This document shows, piece by piece, positions 1 to 4,981 of a stretch of DNA of 6,453 nt. The notes beneath the pieces were generated by a model that searched no databases, was not told the DNA's origin, and saw only the letters and a list, made by a program, of their open reading frames with translations. The DNA is from Armatimonadota bacterium. GTDB lineage: Bacteria > Armatimonadota > Zipacnadia > Zipacnadales > UBA11051. Both the position numbers and the translations under genes were made by a program. The DNA lies in assembly GCA_030612305.1 (NCBI GenBank), contig JAUWOG010000140.1, positions 1 to 6,453 of the forward strand. Direction: 5' to 3'. Position 1 is the first letter of the stretch; each line of letters begins with the position of its first letter.

Positions 1-618
1 GCCCCGAAGAACCACCCGCCGTACAATACCGCCGAGTTCTACGAGCGGCACCCGCACTGGTCGGAAATGGGCAAGGATGTCTATGACCACCAGCAGGCCC
101 TCGACGTGCTGACGGCCCTCGACGAAGTTGACGCGGACAACATCGGCTGCCTCGGTCACTCCCTGGGCGGATATGGGAGGGTGTTCATCGCGGCGGTGGA
201 TGAGCGCATCCAGGCCGCAGTCTCAAGCTGCGGCATCACCACCTGGCAGTGCGAGCCGCTGCGGGGTAACTGGTCGCGGATACCGCCGGGCCGCTACAAG
301 CATTTCCAGAAGCTCCTGGATTACTTCATCAGCGGGCGGCCGATACCGGTGGACATTCCGGAGGTCATGGCAGCGATTGCGCCGAGGGCCTTCCTGAACC
401 TCTCGGCGGTCGGGAATGACTCCTGCTTCGCGATATTCGAGCCGTTCGGGGAGATCTACTATCAGGTGGAGAGGGTGTACAAAGCGATCGGCGCGGAGGG
501 CCAGTTCGCGTGCTATATCCATTCGGAAGAACACTCCTTCAACCCGCCGAACCGCGCGTTGGCCTACACCTGGCTGCAGGTGAAACTCGGCCTGCGGGAT
601 GAAATCAAGTTGGGATGA
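1..618 (+). CDS. Alpha/beta hydrolase, dienelactone hydrolase / acetyl-esterase-like (5' truncated)
   Basis: The reading frame is open from base 1 to a TGA at 616-618, giving 205 visible residues. The true N-terminus lies outside the window; the first in-frame ATG, at 67, is internal. The nucleophile elbow GHSLGG puts the catalytic Ser at visible residue 54 (codon 160-162). A GND motif gives a likely acid at Asp140 (418-420), and EEHSF gives the likely His178 (532-534), so the triad order is canonical. The stretch around VDADNIGCLGHSLGG, followed by DERIQAAVSSCG, resembles dienelactone-hydrolase-like and acetyl-xylan-esterase-like proteins of environmental bacteria. These hydrolyse ester bonds, often on carbohydrate or aromatic substrates. 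The substrate here cannot be read from the sequence. Whether the enzyme is exported is unknown because any signal peptide would lie upstream. The 3' end overlaps or abuts the next gene, suggesting co-transcription. Fold and triad are confident; the substrate is not. Confidence 0.9.
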   Translation, partial: APKNHPPYNTAEFYERHPHWSEMGKDVYDHQQALDVLTALDEVDADNIGCLGHSLGGYGRVFIAAVDERIQAAVSSCGITTWQCEPLRGNWSRIPPGRYKHFQKLLDYFISGRPIPVDIPEVMAAIAPRAFLNLSAVGNDSCFAIFEPFGEIYYQVERVYKAIGAEGQFACYIHSEEHSFNPPNRALAYTWLQVKLGLRDEIKLG

Positions 619-2476
619 GCGTGTACTTATGGCGTGCGGACGACGCGTGGTGGCCGACCGAAACGAGGTGCATCTGGCCACTGCGGATGAGCGCAACTGG
701 AACCGTGTTGTCTGGCTGATAGTGCTCATCGCGCTGGCAGTCCGGGTGTGGGGCAACTGGTGGGACTACCCCGGCAATTACCATCCCGACGAGGCGAAGC
801 TGGTCAGGACTGCGGTCACGTTCTTTGACGAAAAGACGATCAGGACCGACTTCCTCGCGTATCCAACTCTCTACACGTACTGTCTGACATTGCTGTTCAC
901 GGTGATCGGGTCTGTCGGCACGGCTCTGGGGACGTTTGCCGAATGGGGCGGCAGCATGCTGGCCTTCTACGACGCCTGCCCCGGTCCGCTGCATGTCATC
1001 GCCAGGACGGTCACTGCGCTGTTCGGAGCCGGCACTGTCTGGCTCACATGGCTACTCGGCGTCCGCCTGTTCTCTCCACGCACAGGTCTGGTTGCTGCGT
1101 TGTGCCTGACCTTCAGCTACACGCACGTGCTGGCATCTCACTATGCGACCACGGATGTGCCTGCGACGTTCTTCGTGCTGCTGACGGTCCTGTTGGCGCA
1201 GCGCATCTTCACGGGGAGCGACAGTGGGCGGGAGTACCTGTATGCGGGGCTTTTCGCGGGACTGGCCGCAGCAACCAAGTATCCCGCCGGGCTGGTGTTT
1301 GCCAGCATCATCGCTGCGACGGTCTGGGGCACATCCCCAGCGGCCCGGCTGCAGCGCCGTTCGTATCGCTCCCTTGCCACGGCTGCTTGTGCGGCGATCG
1401 TCGGCTTTCTCTTGGCATGCCCTTCGGCGCTAGTGCAATGGCGGGACTTCTCTGGCGCTCTATTCGACGAATCCATCCACGCGCACACCGGCCACTTGGG
1501 TTCCGTGCCGGGCGATCTGTTGGGCTACGTCACGCACCTGACGCCGGCCGCAGGTGTCGGATATGCGATTGCCGCGGCCGCGTTTCTCGGTCTGCTCACG
1601 GGCCTGTTGTACAGGCGCAGAGCAAGCTTGTTCATCGTCGCGTTCCCTGTCTGCTACTATGCCCTCATCGCGACAAGTACGCTGCAAACGCTGCGCTACA
1701 TTACGCCTGTCATCCCCTTCATCTGCTTGTTTGCCGCATTCTTCGTTGACACACTTCAGATCCGGCTCTTCCAGCGGCAATCGGCTCCCTCTGCGTGGCT
1801 CTTCGTCGCCGCGATGCTCCTAGTCACACCCGCGTACATGTGCGTACTCGCCGACTACCTCTCGCTGGCGCAGGGCGATACCAGGTGCGCGGCGGCAGAG
1901 TGGGTGACGGACAACGTGCCTCACGGCGAAACGGTGCTTGTATCGGTCCACTCGCGGGTCCTATTGCATCGTGAGCGCGTTTGCAGGCTGTCGGAGACCT
2001 ACAACGACATCGCCCACGAGCAACACCGCCGGCTCGCATCACTGTATCGGAATCTGGAGCGAGTGGGGGTGCTCTGGAGGCACTGGAACTCGTATCTGCA
2101 CGACTGGGCCACATATCACGAACGGATGGCACGTGCGAATCCATCGGTCGAGCAGTCGCGCGCATTGCCGCTGTCCTGGTATGTCCAGAATGGCTGCAAG
2201 TGGCTAATCATCGAGACCCGGTGGCGTGACAAGTTCTACAGCCCGGACACGGTGCGCGCATATCCCGACATGGCGCGGTCGTGGCATCAGTTCTTTGAGC
2301 AAGTTAGACGGCGCGGGCAACTGGCGTACATAGTGGGCCCACGGACTCCTCCTCATCCGTGGGGACTGAATGAAATGCAGGCTCCTGGCATACTCATCTA
2401 CCGCATCAGCGACACACCTGATGACCACGCGCGACCGATGGCGTCGGATGACGAGCCTGCGCTTCAAGCCCGGTAG
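599..2476 (+). CDS. Membrane GT-C glycosyltransferase, PMT/ArnT (dolichyl-phosphate-mannose transferase-like) family
   Basis: This 625-residue integral membrane protein probably moves a sugar from a polyprenyl-phosphate carrier to an acceptor on the outer face of the cytoplasmic membrane. The first membrane helix (about 37-52) is followed by a loop with YHPDEAK, where Asp64-Glu65 match the acidic pair typical of GT-C enzymes. Other family hallmarks are SHYATTDVPATFF (Asp186), the GLFAGLAAATKYPAGL segment (217-232) and LRYITPVIPF (365-374). About ten or eleven hydrophobic segments lie between 37 and 421. A soluble, Trp-rich C-terminal domain of about 200 residues follows, starting near DTRCAAAEWVTDNVP, a pattern common in this family. 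The ATG at 599 overlaps the upstream gene by 20 bases. Met11 (ATG 629) would leave a 10-base gap and is an equally plausible start, since neither site has a strong Shine-Dalgarno. The acceptor could be lipid, glycan or protein. The family call is firm; the specificity is unknown. Confidence 0.85.
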   Translation: MKSSWDERVLMACGRRVVADRNEVHLATADERNWNRVVWLIVLIALAVRVWGNWWDYPGNYHPDEAKLVRTAVTFFDEKTIRTDFLAYPTLYTYCLTLLFTVIGSVGTALGTFAEWGGSMLAFYDACPGPLHVIARTVTALFGAGTVWLTWLLGVRLFSPRTGLVAALCLTFSYTHVLASHYATTDVPATFFVLLTVLLAQRIFTGSDSGREYLYAGLFAGLAAATKYPAGLVFASIIAATVWGTSPAARLQRRSYRSLATAACAAIVGFLLACPSALVQWRDFSGALFDESIHAHTGHLGSVPGDLLGYVTHLTPAAGVGYAIAAAAFLGLLTGLLYRRRASLFIVAFPVCYYALIATSTLQTLRYITPVIPFICLFAAFFVDTLQIRLFQRQSAPSAWLFVAAMLLVTPAYMCVLADYLSLAQGDTRCAAAEWVTDNVPHGETVLVSVHSRVLLHRERVCRLSETYNDIAHEQHRRLASLYRNLERVGVLWRHWNSYLHDWATYHERMARANPSVEQSRALPLSWYVQNGCKWLIIETRWRDKFYSPDTVRAYPDMARSWHQFFEQVRRRGQLAYIVGPRTPPHPWGLNEMQAPGILIYRISDTPDDHARPMASDDEPALQAR

Positions 2477-2555
2477 ATGCAGATGGACGAAGGGTAATAC
2501 ACTGTCTGCAGAGAACCCACACTTGCTGACCTGCGCCAACATACATGTTTATCAA

Positions 2556-2569
2556 TTCTCGATTGAGAA
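2556..2569 (+). promoter_or_regulatory. Small inverted repeat running into the ribosome-binding site of the first isomerase
   Basis: TTCTC (2556-2560) and GAGAA (2565-2569) are perfect complements around the loop GATT. An overlapping alternative pairing is TCAAT (2552-2556) with ATTGA (2562-2566). The two cannot form together. The first would tie up the start of the AAGGAG site. Stems of 5 bp are weak, so any regulatory role is speculative. Confidence 0.2.
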
Positions 2570-2573
2570 GGAG
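2568..2573 (+). promoter_or_regulatory. Ribosome-binding site for the first isomerase (start ambiguous)
   Basis: AAGGAG is a strong Shine-Dalgarno sequence. It lies only 2 bases before ATG 2576, which is shorter than usual, and 11 bases before an in-frame GTG at 2585, which is slightly long. The real start could therefore be either codon. The difference is three residues and does not affect the fold. Confidence 0.65.
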
Positions 2574-2575
2574 AG

Positions 2576-3406
2576 ATGATTGAGGTGAAGCTTTCGCTCT
2601 ATACGCTGCTGGCACGAGAAGTGAGTCTGGAGGAAGCGGTGAAACTCGCCGCCGAAGCCGGCTTCGATGCCGTGGACATCCGGCAGGCGGAAGACGGCGC
2701 TCATCTGCCCAATGGCGCGCCGCCGTCGGAGGGCGAACGCTGCAAGGCGCTCGTCGCAGATTACGGGCTGCACATATCCGGCCTGACGACGTATTACCGC
2801 CTCGGCTACACCGACGAGGCCGAGCGCGATGCGGACATGGCCGGTATCGCGAGCTCGATGGACCTGGCTGTGGCGATGGGTGCGAAGTACTTCCGCATCT
2901 CGGGGCCGACATGGGACCCGGCGACGGGCTATGAGAGGCAGCGCGAGATGACCCGGCACCAAGCCGCACAGATCGAGCAGATGGCGGCAGAGCGCGGCCT
3001 CTGTGTCACCGTCGAGCAGCATGGCGGCGCGCTGACGGCTTCGGCCGGGCAGATTCTCGACCTCTTCCGAGGCCTCGACAGCGACAACTTCGGCGTCGTC
3101 TATGACCCGGGCAACTGCCTGCGTGAGGGCTACGAACGCCCCTCCGTACAGGTGGACATGCTGCGGCCGCTGATGAAGGCCGTGCATGTGAAGAACGCCA
3201 TGACGGAGCGGGGCGAGGCGGTCAATGAGATGATCCCGGTGCAGCAGATCCGCCTCGACGAGGGGATTCTCGACTGGCCGGAGATAGTGGCGGCCATCAA
3301 TGCGACCGGCTACGATGGCTATTTCACGCTCGAGGATTTCGCGGAATTCGACTCACTGGCGGAGAAGTTCAGGTGGAATGTCGAGTACTTGCGGTTGCTG
3401 GAGTGA
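2576..3406 (+). CDS. Sugar phosphate isomerase/epimerase-like TIM barrel (AP_endonuc_2 / xylose isomerase-like), copy 1
   Basis: The 276-residue protein has the usual length for the family and is predicted cytoplasmic, with no signal peptide. The N-terminal strand and helix (VKLSLYTLL, then LEEAVKLAAEAGFDAVDIR) are typical of xylose-isomerase-like barrels. The expected metal and catalytic positions are present: Glu147 with His149 (VEQHGG), Asp177 (YDPGN), His204 (VHVKN) and Glu253 (FTLEDF). This Glu/Asp/His/Glu set is the arrangement known from D-tagatose 3-epimerase and IolI-like enzymes, which bind a divalent metal and interconvert keto-sugars. Known relatives also include dehydratases and lyases acting on inositol or oxidised sugars, so isomerase is the default name rather than a proven activity. 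The stop at 3404-3406 is 12 bases before the next gene, a related barrel, indicating one transcript. A 99-base gap separates it from the glycosyltransferase, so it may have its own promoter, although none is convincing. Confidence 0.9.
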   Translation: MIEVKLSLYTLLAREVSLEEAVKLAAEAGFDAVDIRQAEDGAHLPNGAPPSEGERCKALVADYGLHISGLTTYYRLGYTDEAERDADMAGIASSMDLAVAMGAKYFRISGPTWDPATGYERQREMTRHQAAQIEQMAAERGLCVTVEQHGGALTASAGQILDLFRGLDSDNFGVVYDPGNCLREGYERPSVQVDMLRPLMKAVHVKNAMTERGEAVNEMIPVQQIRLDEGILDWPEIVAAINATGYDGYFTLEDFAEFDSLAEKFRWNVEYLRLLE

Positions 3407-3426
3407 AGGAAAAACTGAATGGGAGG
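3406..3426 (+). promoter_or_regulatory. Two ribosome-binding sites before the second isomerase
   Basis: AAGGA (3406-3410) overlaps the last base of the upstream stop codon and lies 8 bases before ATG 3419, a good spacing. A second site, GGGAGG (3421-3426), lies inside that reading frame and is 10 bases before an in-frame ATG at 3437. The protein from 3437 begins MAKIPLALQLYSVR, which is how many relatives start. Either start, or both, may be used. Confidence 0.6.
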
Positions 3427-4192
3427 CATGTCGAAAATGGCGAAGATACCGCTGGCATTGCAGTTGTACTCAGTGCGCAAGGATTGTGAGGCGGACCTTC
3501 CGGGCACACTGAAGGCCGTGGCAGAGATGGGCTACGAGGGCGTCGAGTTCGCCGGGTTCTACGACTATGAGGCCGAAGACCTGCGCGAATTGCTCGACGA
3601 CAACGGGCTGGTCTGCTGCGGGAGCCACACGCGCATCGAGGCGCTGCTGGGTGATGAGCTGGACAGTACCGTGGCGTTCAACAAGACGCTGGGGAACCCG
3701 TACCTCATCTGTCCCGGGCTGCCGGAGGAATATCGCAACAACCGTGATGCGTGGCTGTGCACGGCGGAGATGTTCAACGATATCTCGGCGAAGGTGCGGC
3801 CCCTGGACATGTGGACCGGCTATCACAACCACTTCCACGAATTCACCGCGATGGACGGGGAACTGCCGTGGGACACGTTCTTCGGCAACACCGACGAGGC
3901 CATTATCATGCAGCTCGATACGGGCAACGCCCTGCATGGTGGCGCGGATTTCGTCCCCTTCCTCGAGCGCTATCCGGGCCGCGCGCTGACCGTCCATCTC
4001 AAGGAATGGTCCCCCGACGAAGACGCAAAGCCCATCATCGGCGAGGGTGACACCGACTGGGAGCAGGTCTTCAGCCTCTGCGAAAGCGTCGGCGGCACGC
4101 AGTGGTACATTGTCGAGCAGGAGAGCTATGCCTACCCGCCGCTGCAATGTGTCGAGCGTTGTCTCGAGGCCCTCTGGGCGATGGGGAAATGA
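3419..4192 (+). CDS. Sugar phosphate isomerase/epimerase-like TIM barrel (AP_endonuc_2), copy 2
   Basis: This 257-residue cytoplasmic protein has the same fold family as its upstream neighbour but is clearly divergent. The opening LALQLYSVRKDCEADLPGTLKAVAEMGYEGVEF is a hallmark of the large sugar phosphate isomerase/epimerase subgroup. Active-site candidates are the GYHNHFHEF segment (134-142, with His136, His138 and Glu141), Asp167 (QLDTGNA), His193 (VHLKEW) and Glu233 (VEQE). Where copy 1 has Glu-Gln-His, this protein has His-Asn-His, so the two active sites differ. Members of the HNH-type subgroup are often found with sugar oxidoreductases and are thought to act on keto-sugars or 3-keto-glycosides, but the exact reaction here is unknown. 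The ATG at 3419 was kept because AAGGA sits 8 bases upstream; ATG 3437 is a credible alternative. The gene converges on the GNAT gene after a 16-base gap. Confidence 0.9.
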   Translation: MGGMSKMAKIPLALQLYSVRKDCEADLPGTLKAVAEMGYEGVEFAGFYDYEAEDLRELLDDNGLVCCGSHTRIEALLGDELDSTVAFNKTLGNPYLICPGLPEEYRNNRDAWLCTAEMFNDISAKVRPLDMWTGYHNHFHEFTAMDGELPWDTFFGNTDEAIIMQLDTGNALHGGADFVPFLERYPGRALTVHLKEWSPDEDAKPIIGEGDTDWEQVFSLCESVGGTQWYIVEQESYAYPPLQCVERCLEALWAMGK

Positions 4193-4208
4193 GCCAGCCG
4201 CCGCGAGA

Positions 4209-4697
4209 CTATAGCTCCCTGTAGTAGGACACCATGGGGATGAACTGGGCGAAGCCGGCTTTCTCGTAGGCGCGCCGGGCGGGTGCATGTGCCGGGTCGA
4301 GCCCCGTACTCACCTTTGCGAACTTCATCTCCTCCTGGCGGAATACATCGAGGACGTAGCGGTACATGTCAGTGCCGATGCCGCACCCCTGGCACTCAGG
4401 ATCCACGGCATTGTTACCGATCTCGGCGATAGCAGTCTCGCGGGACAGCGTGTAGGTAATGAAGCCGACGACGCGGCCCTCGAGTTCCGCCACCAGACAC
4501 CATTCCGGCGTGCGCTCGCAAAAGTCAACAATCTGGCCGGCCTTGTCCGCCCGCCAGTCGGGCCACCCGGCATAGAACATCGCATCCCCCATCAGTTCGC
4601 GCCAGTCACCGAAGACCGGCTCCCAGGCGCGGACGGCGATCTCGCACAGCTCCGGCAGGTCTTCGGGATGGAAAGCTCGTATCGCGGCATCTGACAT
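4209..4697 (-). CDS. GNAT-family N-acetyltransferase
   Basis: The 162-residue protein is of ordinary length for a single-domain GNAT enzyme, which transfers an acetyl group from acetyl-CoA to an amine on a small molecule, peptide or protein. The start IRAFHPEDLPELCEIAVRAWEPVF is typical of the first strand and helix. LVAELEGRVVGFITY (68-82) is the central hairpin. NNAVDPECQGCGIGTDMY (95-112) carries the acetyl-CoA pyrophosphate-binding loop as Q103-G-C-G-I-G108. ARRAYEKAGF (140-149) is the conserved late helix with its Tyr. The frame extends upstream to an ATG at 4787. The start at 4697 was chosen because a good Shine-Dalgarno precedes it and the extra 30 residues do not look like part of the fold. 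It is transcribed away from the PHP gene and toward the isomerases, so it probably has its own promoter. The substrate cannot be inferred. Confidence 0.9.
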   Translation of the reverse strand: MSDAAIRAFHPEDLPELCEIAVRAWEPVFGDWRELMGDAMFYAGWPDWRADKAGQIVDFCERTPEWCLVAELEGRVVGFITYTLSRETAIAEIGNNAVDPECQGCGIGTDMYRYVLDVFRQEEMKFAKVSTGLDPAHAPARRAYEKAGFAQFIPMVSYYREL

Positions 4698-4703
4698 CGC
4701 GGC

Positions 4704-4709
4704 ACCTCC
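4704..4709 (-). promoter_or_regulatory. Ribosome-binding site fixing the GNAT start
   Basis: Read on the minus strand, GGAGGT lies 6 bases before ATG 4697-4695, an ideal spacing. It supports this start over the longer frame that begins at 4787. Confidence 0.85.
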
Positions 4710-4724
4710 GTTATTGGTCCGGCA

Positions 4725-4735
4725 GCGGAATCCGC
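4725..4735. repeat. Short dyad GCGGA-A-TCCGC upstream of the GNAT gene
   Basis: This is a perfect 5+1+5 inverted repeat, 28 to 38 bases before the GNAT start and just upstream of its ribosome-binding site. It could be an operator half-site pair, but a stem this short can arise by chance. Confidence 0.2.
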
Positions 4736-4808
4736 CTGATGATTCCACGCCCGACACGCGCAATCCTGCACGAATCCGAATCTCCACCCAGGATCCGGCA
4801 AGCTATTT

Positions 4809-4819
4809 GCACTGAGTGC
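4809..4819. repeat. Short dyad GCACT-G-AGTGC in the divergent region
   Basis: This is a second perfect 5+1+5 inverted repeat. Its centre (4814) lies 84 bases from the centre of the dyad at 4725-4735, but the arm sequences differ, so the two are unlikely to bind the same protein. Chance is a real possibility. Confidence 0.2.
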
Positions 4820-4936
4820 TGCAGCCTTTGGAGGGTAGCGGGGTCCTCCGCACACCTTTCATCCCTGCCGCCGACAAGGTGAATCGAGGGCCGGCATAGA
4901 AGGTAGTAGCCACACACGGGTGGGGACGGCGAGGCG

Positions 4937-4956
4937 ACTTGCCGGGCTGAGCAAGT
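4937..4956. promoter_or_regulatory. Operator-like 20-base dyad before the PHP gene
   Basis: ACTTGC (4937-4942) and GCAAGT (4951-4956) are perfect complements separated by 8 bases. Overall size and symmetry fit a dimeric repressor site, and the position, 25 bases before the GTG start and 11 bases before the ribosome-binding site, suits control of the PHP gene. It could instead form a 6-bp RNA hairpin. The role is inferred from shape and position only. Confidence 0.3.
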
Positions 4957-4967
4957 GGATTGAATCA

Positions 4968-4973
4968 GGGAGG
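4968..4973 (+). promoter_or_regulatory. Ribosome-binding site fixing the GTG start of the PHP gene
   Basis: GGGAGG ends 8 bases before GTG 4982. An in-frame stop at 4961-4963 rules out any start further upstream. The next in-frame ATG, at 5147, would remove over 50 residues of apparently coding sequence. Confidence 0.85.
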
Positions 4974-4981
4974 ACAGTATC

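Larger units (their letters stand above)
4698..4981. other. Divergent intergenic region between the GNAT and PHP genes
   Basis: These 284 bases separate two outward-facing genes and should hold the promoters for both. I see no convincing -35/-10 pair on either strand; a weak candidate is TTGCCG (4939-4944) with TGAATC (4961-4966). There is no tRNA, no convincing small gene and no terminator hairpin with a T-run. Three short dyads are present and listed separately. Confidence 0.6.

Noticed and set aside
943..1749. A 268-codon open frame on the plus strand inside the glycosyltransferase gene
   Set aside because: It is rich in Arg, Cys and His with no membrane pattern or known motif, and it sits out of frame in a gene whose GT-C hallmarks run through the same bases.
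2477..2575. Possible promoter TTGCTG (2523-2528) with GTTTAT (2547-2552) before the isomerases
   Set aside because: Each element matches the sigma-70 consensus at only about three of six positions, and the organism is unknown, so I would not annotate it.
4193..4208. Possible bidirectional terminator between the convergent isomerase and GNAT genes
   Set aside because: The 16 bases hold no inverted repeat and no T-run. Termination must occur inside a neighbouring gene or by a factor-dependent route.
3470..4288. A 272-codon open frame on the minus strand opposite the second isomerase
   Set aside because: It lies antisense to a gene with clear family motifs and its own ribosome-binding sites. 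The translation has no recognisable motif and is of the low-complexity kind produced by GC-rich shadow frames.
4698..4787. N-terminal extension of the GNAT protein to ATG 4787
   Set aside because: There is no good Shine-Dalgarno for 4787, the added 30 residues do not match the GNAT fold, and GGAGGT is ideally spaced for ATG 4697.
4853..4881. CACCTT and AAGGTG inverted arms
   Set aside because: The 6-base arms are separated by 17 unpaired bases with no T-run, so this is neither a terminator nor a tidy operator. Chance is the simplest explanation.
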